DNA from: an uncultured Prevotella sp.
GTDB taxonomy: Bacteria > Bacteroidota > Bacteroidia > Bacteroidales > Bacteroidaceae
Assembly: GCA_905236815.1 (NCBI GenBank)
Contig: CAJOPE010000026.1
Location: 26,403 to 90,402 of the forward strand
Direction: 5' to 3'
Length of the DNA: 64,000 bases
Of this stretch, positions 1 through 7,981 are shown in pieces (position 1 is the stretch's first letter; the number at the start of each line of letters is the position of its first letter). A program made the position numbers and the translations under genes. The notes below the pieces were generated by a model that did not search any database, was not told the DNA's origin, and saw only the letters and a list, made by a program, of their open reading frames with translations.

Positions 1-2314
1 AAACAGCCTTAAACGAACCTGCTCCTTTCACTTCAAAAGAGAGGGCATCATCAGCAGAAGGCACCTCTACTCCATTCTTGTCGATAATCGAGATGGTGAT
101 GTAAACTAAATCCTCGCCATCAGCTTTCAGACTAGATCGATCGGCTTCCATCTTTATCGCATTTGGCTTTCCTGCAGTCTTTACCACTTGTTCGCCAGCC
201 TTGTTGCCTTGCGAATCATAAGCTACTACTTTCAGTTCACCTGGCTCGTATTTTACATCCTTCCACATCAGCCTATAGCGGGCAGCACGGCGTTCTGCAT
301 CAGCAGGTTTAGCTGCCTTTCCACAGAAAATCTCTCCATCATTCTCAACTTTTTGCTTTGAAATTCTGCCTTGTGACTTGCCATTCACAAAAAGCTCTGC
401 CGATGGATAATCTGTATAACAGAAAACAGGCGTTACTTTTCCTATACGATCTGGCCATGTCCAATGAGGCAACAAATGAAGGGTATGCTCTTGTGTATTC
501 CATTTTGAGCGATAGAGGTAGTAGCGATCCTTTGGAAGTCCTGCAAGATCGACAGCACCAAAATAGCTGCTTCGGCTTGGCCAATACTCATCGTATGGAG
601 TAGGTTCACCAAGATAATCAATACCCGTCCAGATGAATTGGCCGATATAGTATGGAGCATCGTCCTCAGCGATAAAATCTTCCTCAGGAAGGTTACTCCA
701 ACTGCACCATTGAGTATCGTAGCTGCTTAGCTGTCCATCAGGATAAGTCTTGCTGTTATTCCATTCTAATGGGAATTTGTAAATACCTCTACTACTTACA
801 GTTGATGCTGTTTCGGAGCCTAAAAGGAAGGCCTTAGGCAGCTGTTTGATGTTGCGAGGATATTTATAAACACGATAGTTGAAGCCCGGAACATCCATTG
901 TCTGTGCAAAGCCTGATTTCAAGGCTGATTCCGCCCTATCCATTCCTTGAGTGACAGGTGTGAGTGGGTCGAGTGTGTGACAAAGATTTTGCAATCTCTC
1001 AGCAATCTTTCGACCTTCCTCACTCCACTGTTCTGGAATTTCATTTCCAATACTCCACATCACAAGACTTGGGTGATTGCGGTTGGCAAGTATCAGGTTG
1101 GTGATATCCTTGTCGGCCCACTCCTTGAAGTTTCGGGCATAGCCATTTTTGCATTTTGGATAAATCCACATATCGAAACTCTCTGCCATCACCATCATGC
1201 CAAGGGAGTCATAAACTTCCATCTGCATCTGACTAGGCATATTGTGAGAAGTTCGAATGGCATCTGCACCCATATCTTTCATCAACTTAACTTGACGAAT
1301 TAGTGCAGCTTTGTTGATAGCAGCACCTAAAGGTCCTAGATCGTGATGTAAGCAGACTCCCTTGATACGGCGACTCTTTCCATTGAGTTGGAAACCATTA
1401 ATGCTATCAACCTTTATAGTGCGCAACCCCACTTTCTTAATGAGTTTATCAACCACCTTGCCGTCTTTTCCTAGAAGCTGGAGTTCCAAGGTATATCGGT
1501 AAGGATCTTCAGGAGACCATAGGTGGGGCTTACTAACAAAAAAGTTATAATGATCGGCTACATTTTTTGCTGGAACATCTGTAGCTGCATTCTGTATTTT
1601 CCCATTATCATCCTTTAGGCAGATATAAGTGCGGTAATCTTCATTTTCAGGATTTTCGATTTTGAAACTGACATTTAAAAATGCAACTTCCTCATCCGAC
1701 CATCCACCTCCATTTGTGCGATAGTGGCCTATGCTATCTGTTCGAACAGAAAGTCCCCATTCGTCAAAATGCAATTTTGGTAAACTTGCAACAGTAACAG
1801 GACGATAAAGTCCGGCGCCAGGATACCATCTACTGCTCTCTTCACGATTTTTAAGATGTACCACCACTTCATTTTTGCCTTTATGCAGATAAGTAGAAGC
1901 ATCTATGCGGAAAGCATTATATCCATAGGCCCAATATCCAGCTTTTTCTTTATTAATATAAACAGTTGGCTCCGACATTGCACCATCAAATTGCAGTTGA
2001 TGAAAAGGCAATTGATTATCGATGTTAAGGGTAGTACGATACCATCCCTCGCCTATCCAAGGCAATGCGCCAGATCGACCCGACTTCTCTGTGGCGGTCT
2101 TTTCGCCATTTTGTACAATAGCAACATTCTGCAAGTCCCATTTCTTGTCGAATGGTCCTGAGATAGCCCAGTCATGTGGTATCGATACTTTTTCCCAATG
2201 GATGCTATCACGAGAGAATTCCCATTGTTTCAGGGAAATAACGTTTCTTGTCTGTGCATTTAGCGCAGAGGAAGCCCCCATTGCAAAATATAAACTTATC
2301 AGTCGAAGATTCAT
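1..2314 (-). CDS. GH2 family glycoside hydrolase (beta-galactosidase-like), 3' end beyond window
   Basis: This is a secreted glycoside hydrolase family 2 enzyme, probably a beta-galactosidase or related exo-glycosidase. The frame is open from the ATG at 2314 to the left edge, so the C-terminus is missing; the ORF track omits it for that reason. A short signal peptide (ends near ALNA-Q) is followed by a jelly-roll sugar-binding domain, an Ig-like domain and a TIM barrel. The barrel carries the acid/base Glu in GNEIPE (about residue 425) and the nucleophile Glu in GSETAS (about residue 501). A DUF4982-like segment and an Ig-like segment follow. GH2 members act on several beta-glycosides, so the substrate cannot be fixed from sequence. 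A promoter and an operator-like palindrome lie just upstream. Confidence 0.9.
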   Translation of the reverse strand, partial: MNLRLISLYFAMGASSALNAQTRNVISLKQWEFSRDSIHWEKVSIPHDWAISGPFDKKWDLQNVAIVQNGEKTATEKSGRSGALPWIGEGWYRTTLNIDNQLPFHQLQFDGAMSEPTVYINKEKAGYWAYGYNAFRIDASTYLHKGKNEVVVHLKNREESSRWYPGAGLYRPVTVASLPKLHFDEWGLSVRTDSIGHYRTNGGGWSDEEVAFLNVSFKIENPENEDYRTYICLKDDNGKIQNAATDVPAKNVADHYNFFVSKPHLWSPEDPYRYTLELQLLGKDGKVVDKLIKKVGLRTIKVDSINGFQLNGKSRRIKGVCLHHDLGPLGAAINKAALIRQVKLMKDMGADAIRTSHNMPSQMQMEVYDSLGMMVMAESFDMWIYPKCKNGYARNFKEWADKDITNLILANRNHPSLVMWSIGNEIPEQWSEEGRKIAERLQNLCHTLDPLTPVTQGMDRAESALKSGFAQTMDVPGFNYRVYKYPRNIKQLPKAFLLGSETASTVSSRGIYKFPLEWNNSKTYPDGQLSSYDTQWCSWSNLPEEDFIAEDDAPYYIGQFIWTGIDYLGEPTPYDEYWPSRSSYFGAVDLAGLPKDRYYLYRSKWNTQEHTLHLLPHWTWPDRIGKVTPVFCYTDYPSAELFVNGKSQGRISKQKVENDGEIFCGKAAKPADAERRAARYRLMWKDVKYEPGELKVVAYDSQGNKAGEQVVKTAGKPNAIKMEADRSSLKADGEDLVYITISIIDKNGVEVPSADDALSFEVKGAGSFKAV

Positions 2315-2343
2315 ATAATTCTATTCATAAGGTTTTGTTACTA

Positions 2344-2351
2344 CAAAATTA
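2344..2351 (-). promoter_or_regulatory. -7 box of the GH2 gene promoter
   Basis: On the minus strand the sequence reads TAATTTTG, matching the Bacteroidetes TAnnTTTG box. A TTTG lies 20 nt upstream and would serve as the -33 element; it falls inside the palindrome at 2365-2376. The leader would be about 25 nt. Confidence 0.6.
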
Positions 2352-2364
2352 CATCAAAACAATC

Positions 2365-2376
2365 GTTTGCGCAAAC
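2365..2376. promoter_or_regulatory. Operator-like palindrome GTTTGCGCAAAC
   Basis: A perfect 12-bp palindrome with a central CG overlaps the -33 region of the GH2 promoter. The shape resembles LacI-family operators. Repression by such a regulator is inference; no LacI gene is in the window. Confidence 0.4.
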
Positions 2377-2477
2377 AAAACATTAAAAATTTACTAAATT
2401 TAAAAATTGTGTTCGGACACAGATAGAAAATCAAAAAAAAAGTTTATCAAAAGTTTGGTGATGATAAAAAAAGCCTT

Positions 2478-2580
2478 TATATTTGCAACTGTTATCCTGA
2501 AAACAATCTTTTTACCTTAAAAAAACTAATACCTATTGAAGATTTGGAGCGGTCACCTGTGAAGGTCATCGCTTTTTTTT
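2478..2580 (+). ncRNA. Candidate small RNA (promoter to terminator, no ORF)
   Basis: TATATTTG at 2478-2485, with TTTG 20 nt upstream at 2454-2457, forms a good Bacteroidetes promoter. About 60 nt later comes a hairpin (GCGGTCACC / GGTCATCGC, one mismatch) followed by eight T residues ending at 2580. No start codon opens a reasonable frame between them, and the next downstream gene is on the other strand. The transcript would be about 90 nt. I do not recognise it as a known RNA family. Confidence 0.45.
2549..2580 (+). terminator. Intrinsic terminator of the candidate small RNA
   Basis: A 9-bp stem with one mismatch and a 6-nt loop is followed by a run of eight T on the plus strand. It points away from both flanking protein genes. 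Confidence 0.65.
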
Positions 2581-2758
2581 ATGCATTTTATGAATAGACT
2601 ATTTATGAAAAATGTATTCTTTTTTTGTGATAATTCTTTCTTTAGTGTGAACTCAATGAGATATTGATAAGAAACTCGTTGTATCATTCACAGAAAGGAA
2701 AGTTCTATTCCTTTGATTATATATGACTTAATCAAGGAAATAAGCCTTATACATAATA

Positions 2759-2827
2759 TGAAACGATCGTTTGACATTATGTGAAACGGTCGTTTAACAT
2801 TATATGAAACGGTCGTTTCATATTGTA
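2759..2827. repeat. Three tandem 23-bp palindromic repeats
   Basis: Three units begin at 2759, 2782 and 2805, an exact 23-bp period. Each starts TGAAACG(A/G)TCGTTT. The first core, AAACGATCGTTT, is a perfect palindrome, and the other two differ at the same base. The spacers are A/T-rich and similar (ACATTAT type). The array sits in the 670-bp gap between the GH2 and TPR genes. Regular two-turn spacing would suit a protein-binding array; function is unknown. Confidence 0.75.
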
Positions 2828-2936
2828 AAAACAAGCCTTCTTAATGGAATATAAATCAATAATGAGAACGGAATTCTGTAGCTTTGAAAATAATAAAGTC
2901 CCTCCTTATCAATTTCTTTATGGACCATATACAAAA

Positions 2937-2968
2937 AATCCTCCATCAAATCGAATTGATGGAGGATT
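2937..2968 (-). terminator. Terminator after the TPR gene
   Basis: A perfect 13-bp stem (AATCCTCCATCAA / TTGATGGAGGATT) has a T run on the minus strand. It sits 20 nt past the stop codon of the TPR gene. Confidence 0.8.
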
Positions 2969-2987
2969 TATATTATTATGTTATAAT

Positions 2988-4202
2988 TTACATATCAGCT
3001 TTTGCAGCCTGAGTCTTAGGATCATTCTCACCATATCTTGCATAGTAAGAATTGTAACGGAAACGGCCCCAAGAAACCTTCTGCTGATCAGGATCTAGCT
3101 CCTTAGCCTTTTCGTAGTTCTTAATAGCCTCTTCCAACAATACATTTGCTGTAGTCTTTGCTGGTGCATCAGAAGCACGGTTCTGGAAACAAGCGCCAAT
3201 GTAGAAGTATGGGAATGGGCTCTCTGGATCTGCCTCCTGTGCCTTCTTGAAGGTAGCAATAGCATCCTGCCATGCACGCTCATCGAACTGAGAGTTACCC
3301 TTCAAAATCAATGCAACAAAATTCTTTGGATCCTTTGCCAAAGTCTGGTCGAGCAAAGTTTTTGCAGCTGCAAGACCATCAAGTTTCTTAGTTACATTAT
3401 AAAGGTTCTCCAAAACAACCTGGTTAGTTGGATTCTCCTCGAAAACCTGAATAAGGTTGTTCTTATACTTTATAGAGTCTTCTTTTGATGTAAGACCCTC
3501 GCTCATTGCAGCGATCTTAAGATCGAAAGCTTTTTTCTTATATTCCTGATCCTGCATAGCGAATTCTGCGTACTTTCCTACCAAATCAAACTTCTTCTGC
3601 TGATAAGCAAAAGCAGCTGTATAGAAAGCAACCTGACCAAGGAACTGCTTCTCATTCTCACTGCTGTAATCCTTGAAGAAAGGCTCGTTCTTTGCATCAA
3701 GATAACTACCCCAATACTTCAAAGCCTTTACTTGGTCGCCTGAGATAGCATAAGGATTACCACATAAAATCAGGTTCTCAAAAGCTGGCTTAACTCGCTC
3801 AAAGTTATTTGCGAATCTTGGCTTGATTTTGCCTTTTGAATTTGGTTCGTTATCATAAAGAAAACACTGCTCGGCTGCCTTAATAGCATTGATAGCTGCA
3901 TCACCCATAGCAATTGTATCAATAGCTTCTACTTTGTCTTTCTGACCCTGCTGAATAAGGAATTGATTTGTACCAATCTTTGATGCCTGTGCTTGATAAT
4001 CAGCAAGCGCAATATCTACAAGATGGTTATAGGCTGTGGCCTTCTCCTCTGATCCCTGAAGATCTTCCATTGCAGAATTAAGTACATCGAGGCATTCAGC
4101 ATAGTTCTTAGAGCCAAGGATAGCTTTCAGAGCTGGACTTACACCTGCAAACGCGGCAGATGTGCTTAACATCACTAAAGCCGCAACAAATAGCTTTTTC
4201 AT
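2988..4202 (-). CDS. Secreted tetratricopeptide repeat protein
   Basis: A 404-residue protein with a clear signal peptide (MKKLFVAALVMLSTSAAFA). The rest is helical and repeat-rich. Recognisable TPR units lie in the C-terminal half, for example around AKDPKNFVALILKGNSQFDE and AQEADPESPFPYFYIGACF. It is therefore probably a periplasmic or outer-membrane-associated scaffold. The partner is not visible. It follows gyrA on the same strand, but a strong hairpin between them argues for separate transcription, and a terminator follows it. Catalytic motifs are absent, so no enzymatic role is proposed. Confidence 0.8.
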   Translation of the reverse strand: MKKLFVAALVMLSTSAAFAGVSPALKAILGSKNYAECLDVLNSAMEDLQGSEEKATAYNHLVDIALADYQAQASKIGTNQFLIQQGQKDKVEAIDTIAMGDAAINAIKAAEQCFLYDNEPNSKGKIKPRFANNFERVKPAFENLILCGNPYAISGDQVKALKYWGSYLDAKNEPFFKDYSSENEKQFLGQVAFYTAAFAYQQKKFDLVGKYAEFAMQDQEYKKKAFDLKIAAMSEGLTSKEDSIKYKNNLIQVFEENPTNQVVLENLYNVTKKLDGLAAAKTLLDQTLAKDPKNFVALILKGNSQFDERAWQDAIATFKKAQEADPESPFPYFYIGACFQNRASDAPAKTTANVLLEEAIKNYEKAKELDPDQQKVSWGRFRYNSYYARYGENDPKTQAAKADM

Positions 4203-4240
4203 ATAGTTCTTTATTTAATTAGGTTATTCTATTATATTAT

Positions 4241-4294
4241 AATCGGGCACAAAGAAATGATAATTATTTGATTTATCATTATCTTTGCCCGATT
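4241..4294. terminator. Long hairpin between gyrA and the TPR gene
   Basis: Two arms (AATCGGGC...AATGATAA and TTATCATT...GCCCGATT) can form a stem of more than 20 bp with small bulges. It probably terminates gyrA; the T run is on the plus strand, so it may act in both directions. Confidence 0.55.
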
Positions 4295-4322
4295 TTTTAG
4301 GATATTTTACACATTTAACGGC

Positions 4323-6953
4323 TTATTCGAAGTCGGTATTGGTTGTAAATGCATTTTCGTCGGTAGAATCGAAGTCAACATCCTCTTCAGGTGTCTCTAC
4401 CTCTGGCAGTGCCTCTACGGCTGTGTCTTCGGTAATTTCCTCGCTCTTCTTCTCAAACGCTGTTCTACTCTCCTCCTCTGCTGTTGCTTCGAGTTCACTG
4501 CTCATTACCTTGCAGACACTTGCGATGACATCAGCTTTCTTCTCAAGATTGATGAGACGAACACCTTGTGTAGCACGGCCCATTACACGGCAATCAGCAA
4601 CTGCAAGACGGATAGTAATACCACTCTTGTTGATAATCATCAAGTCGTTCTCGTCAGTAACATTCTTAATTGCTACTAAGCGACCGGTCTTCTCTGTAAT
4701 GTTGAGGGTCTTAACACCCTTACCACCACGATTGGTAACACGATATTCTTCTACCTGTGAACGTTTACCATAACCCTTATCGCTGACAACCATGATGGTT
4801 TCCTTATCAGCATCGTTTACAGTAACCATACCAACTACAGCATCGTCATCACCCTGGAGGCGCATACCACGCACACCAGTAGAGGTACGACCCATTGTGC
4901 GGATGGTGCTTTCGTTGAAGCGAACAGCACGACCATTTCTATCAGCGATGATCAACTCGTTAGAGCCATTGGTCAATCGAACATCTACTACCTCATCGCC
5001 TTCAGCAATGTTGATGGCGATTACACCATTTGCGCGTGGACGAGAGTATGCCTCAAGACAAGTCTTCTTCACAGTACCATTGGCTGTAGCGAAAATGATA
5101 TAATGGTTGTTTACAAACTCGCTGTCATTCAAGCCACGAATTCTAAGCATTGCACTGATAGAATCGTCCTTTTCAATATTAAGGAGGTTCTGGATAGCAC
5201 GTCCCTTAGAGTTGCGGTCACCCTCAGGTATCTCATAGCACTTCAACCAATAACAACGTCCCTTCTTGGTGAAGAATAACATTGTCTGGTGCATAGTAGC
5301 TGGGTAGATATTCTCTGTGAAGTCTTTGTCACGAGTACGAGCACCCTTGCTGCCTACACCACCACGAGCCTGCTCACGGAAATCAGCAAGTGGAGTACGC
5401 TTGATATAACCAAGATGGCTAACAGTGATAACTACAGGATCATTTGGATAGAAGTCTTCAGGGTTAAACTCATGATCGTCTGGCTTGATACGTGTACGAC
5501 GAGCATCGCCATACTTCTCCTTTACCTCGATCAATTCGTCCTTCATTACCTTCTTGCAAAGCTCTGGATCATTTAAAATCTGATTCAAGTACTCAATTTC
5601 CTTCATCAGTTCATCGTATTCTGCATGTAACTGCTCCATACGAAGACCTGTGAGCTGACTGAGTCGCATATCTACGATAGCCTTAGACTGAATTTCATCT
5701 AATTCAAAGCGTTCCTCCAAGTTGTGCTGAGCATCTGATGGAGTTTTGCTGGCACGAATGATGTGTACAACCTCATCGATATTGTCACAAGCGATGATCA
5801 AGCCTTCGAGGATATGTGCACGCTCCTGTGCCTTCTTCAAATCGTATTTGGTACGGCGGATGGTTACATCATGGCGATGCTCTACAAAGTACTGAATGCA
5901 CTCCTTGAGGCTCAGCAAGCGAGGACGTCCCTTAACCAAAGCAATGCAATTCACAGAGAATGAGCTCTGGAGAGCTGTCATCTTGAACAATTTGTTCAAA
6001 ACAACATTTGCATTGGCGTCTTTCTTAACGTCGATAACAATACGCATACCCTGACGGCCAGACTCATCGTTAGCATTGCTGATACCATCGATCTTGCCTT
6101 CCTTAACCAATTCTGCAATATACTCGATGAGCATCTGCTTGTTTACACCGTAAGGAATCTCTGTGACAACGATTTTATCATGGTTTTCGTCGCTTTCAAT
6201 CTCAGCTGTAGCACGAATAATAATTCGGCCACGGCCAGTCTCGTATGCATCGCGTACACCCTTGATGCCATAAATAGTAGCTCCTGTTGGGAAATCTGGA
6301 GCAGGGATATAATGCATCAAACCATCGAGATCGATGTCTGGATTGTCGATGTATGCGCAGCAGCCATCAATTACCTCGCCCAGGTTGTGGGTAGGAATAT
6401 TAGTTGCCATACCAACAGCAATACCATTACCACCATTTACAAGGAGGTTAGGAATCTTTGTAGGCATTACGCTAGGCTCCTTCAATGTGTCATCGAAGTT
6501 GTTGGCCATATCGACTGTATCCTTCTCAAGGTCATCCATGATGTGCTCACCCATTTTACTGAGTCGGCACTCGGTATAACGCATAGCTGCAGGAGAGTCG
6601 CCGTCGACAGAACCGAAGTTACCCTGGCCATCTACCAGTTTATAGCGCATATTCCATTCCTGACCCATACGAACAAGCGCACCATATACAGAAGAGTCAC
6701 CGTGTGGGTGATATTTACCAAGAACATCACCTACAACACGCGCACATTTCTTGTATGGCTTGTCACTAGTGTTTCCAAGACCTTGCATGCCGAAAAGAAT
6801 ACGGCGATGAACTGGCTTGAAACCATCTCGAACATCAGGAAGGGCACGAGCCACAATAACCGACATAGAATAGTCGATATAGGATGACTTCATTTCTTCC
6901 TCAATGTTGATTTTCATAATGCGATCGTTATCGATCGTCTGATTTTCGTCCAT
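4323..6953 (-). CDS. gyrA: DNA gyrase subunit A
   Basis: The DNA cleavage/religation subunit of type II topoisomerase, acting with GyrB to introduce negative supercoils. Length 876 aa is normal for the family. The N-terminal breakage-reunion domain has the catalytic Tyr at about residue 126 (AMRYTE) and the quinolone pocket [10 protein letters not shown] at residues 82-91. The C-terminal beta-pinwheel has a GyrA-box-like NRGGKG. The tail is very acidic, ending near [12 protein letters not shown]. In the quinolone pocket, the position equal to E. coli Ser83 is Ser87, while that equal to Asp87 is Gly91. The gene seems to stand alone, with a promoter about 115 nt upstream. Confidence 0.97.
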   Translation of the reverse strand: MDENQTIDNDRIMKINIEEEMKSSYIDYSMSVIVARALPDVRDGFKPVHRRILFGMQGLGNTSDKPYKKCARVVGDVLGKYHPHGDSSVYGALVRMGQEWNMRYKLVDGQGNFGSVDGDSPAAMRYTECRLSKMGEHIMDDLEKDTVDMANNFDDTLKEPSVMPTKIPNLLVNGGNGIAVGMATNIPTHNLGEVIDGCCAYIDNPDIDLDGLMHYIPAPDFPTGATIYGIKGVRDAYETGRGRIIIRATAEIESDENHDKIVVTEIPYGVNKQMLIEYIAELVKEGKIDGISNANDESGRQGMRIVIDVKKDANANVVLNKLFKMTALQSSFSVNCIALVKGRPRLLSLKECIQYFVEHRHDVTIRRTKYDLKKAQERAHILEGLIIACDNIDEVVHIIRASKTPSDAQHNLEERFELDEIQSKAIVDMRLSQLTGLRMEQLHAEYDELMKEIEYLNQILNDPELCKKVMKDELIEVKEKYGDARRTRIKPDDHEFNPEDFYPNDPVVITVSHLGYIKRTPLADFREQARGGVGSKGARTRDKDFTENIYPATMHQTMLFFTKKGRCYWLKCYEIPEGDRNSKGRAIQNLLNIEKDDSISAMLRIRGLNDSEFVNNHYIIFATANGTVKKTCLEAYSRPRANGVIAINIAEGDEVVDVRLTNGSNELIIADRNGRAVRFNESTIRTMGRTSTGVRGMRLQGDDDAVVGMVTVNDADKETIMVVSDKGYGKRSQVEEYRVTNRGGKGVKTLNITEKTGRLVAIKNVTDENDLMIINKSGITIRLAVADCRVMGRATQGVRLINLEKKADVIASVCKVMSSELEATAEEESRTAFEKKSEEITEDTAVEALPEVETPEEDVDFDSTDENAFTTNTDFE

Positions 6954-7035
6954 TGTTTATTTGTTGTTTTAATTAAAATTCGTTCTTTAAGAAGAAGTCT
7001 ATTTAATAACTAAATGTCCATAGACCCACGAAATT

Positions 7036-7135
7036 TTCGATTTAAGCGCTTTAGGTGCTCAAAATCCCGACAAATTTACAAAAATAATTTGAGATAAAAA
7101 AGGCTTAAATCGAATATTTTTGGCCTTAAATCGAA
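7036..7135. repeat. Three copies of CTTAAATCGAA upstream of gyrA
   Basis: The 11-mer CTTAAATCGAA occurs at 7104-7114 and 7125-7135, 21 bp apart, and inverted at 7036-7046. The copies flank the gyrA -7 box (7071-7078). They could be regulator sites or part of an intergenic repeat family. The rest of the 357-bp gyrA-alkD gap holds only the hairpin at 7216-7253. Confidence 0.55.
7071..7078 (-). promoter_or_regulatory. -7 box of the gyrA promoter
   Basis: TAAATTTG on the minus strand, giving a leader of about 115 nt. No clear -33 box is visible, so this is a tentative call. Confidence 0.4.
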
Positions 7136-7215
7136 TTTTTAAGTTAAAAAGAGTTGATTGGTAAGTATGCGTGAAAATATGGGCTTAGATAGTAAAAATG
7201 ACATTTATATATTTA

Positions 7216-7253
7216 TTGCAATGCCTTGTTTTGTACACTGCAAGGCATTGTAA
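7216..7253. terminator. Hairpin after the AlkD-like gene
   Basis: A 10-bp perfect stem (CAATGCCTTG / CAAGGCATTG), extendable by 3 bp, sits about 60 nt beyond the AlkD-like stop codon. The T run lies on the plus strand, so its role for the minus-strand gene is uncertain. Confidence 0.5.
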
Positions 7254-7310
7254 TTTTTTAAAGAATGCTATTTATGGCATTATCTTCAAATTGAATACTC
7301 ATCCATAATC

Positions 7311-7928
7311 CTAGAAGAATTCTATCAGGTCTTTCAGCGCTGACTTTGCCATTCTTTCATAGACAATACCCAATTGAGCAAATCTCTGTGCGCAATTCGC
7401 TGCTGCATGCTTTACGCCCATATTGTCACCCTGAAGCGCTACTGCCGCCTGATCAAGAAACTCGTTGATACCTCGCTCGTTAGGCTCTTGTCCCTTCATA
7501 AAAAGACGACCAAGGATAGAATAGCCTGTAATCTGATAAAGATTATCATCTGAAGCAATCCACTGATAAGCAAGAACTGGAGCAAATTCCACATTTTGAA
7601 GGAGGTTGAAGGCGATTAGCTCTGCCATTTCCTGTGTGCGCACGCTTTCCATCCAGACATCAACTATTTCAGGAAGCATCTTTTCGGCAGGCATAATCAT
7701 TGTAGCAAGAATCTTGCATTCACGAATGTCCTCTTTCCATAATTCAATGGCCAGTTCATAATCTTTTCCATATTCTTCTGCCTGTTGTTTTAAGGCAATA
7801 AAAGGTACACCCCAGTTAATTTTGTAGGCAATTCCTTTGTCCTTCATCGACTGTGAAGTCGGACCATTCATCAGCAGACGAAAACTTTGCTTTATTTCTT
7901 TTAGCTTATTATGAGTTTCTTCTTTCAT
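7311..7928 (-). CDS. AlkD-like DNA alkylation repair protein
   Basis: A 205-residue all-helical protein with the spacing and composition of the HEAT-like DNA alkylation repair (AlkD) family. In that family, related enzymes remove alkylated purines without base flipping. Family-like segments include the N-terminal GPTSQSMKDKGIAYKINWGVP and the DEDR-poor helical core. I cannot confirm the catalytic Asp and Trp residues by eye, so glycosylase activity is not certain. It is the last gene of a probable operon after the AraC-type regulator and the dipeptidyl peptidase (53-bp gap). Confidence 0.75.
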   Translation of the reverse strand: MKEETHNKLKEIKQSFRLLMNGPTSQSMKDKGIAYKINWGVPFIALKQQAEEYGKDYELAIELWKEDIRECKILATMIMPAEKMLPEIVDVWMESVRTQEMAELIAFNLLQNVEFAPVLAYQWIASDDNLYQITGYSILGRLFMKGQEPNERGINEFLDQAAVALQGDNMGVKHAAANCAQRFAQLGIVYERMAKSALKDLIEFF

Positions 7929-7981
7929 CTTATCAAAAATTATCCTCGTCGAAATATTGTCCGACGAGGAATATTAATTAG

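Noticed and set aside
2759-2827. Possible CRISPR array
   Set aside because: Units are 23 bp in total without unique spacers, and no cas genes are near.
2844-3098. 84-aa plus-strand ORF
   Set aside because: It runs through the TPR terminator into the TPR gene and lacks coding character.
6180-6887. 235-aa plus-strand ORF
   Set aside because: It lies wholly opposite gyrA and has no family features; a shadow of the real gene.
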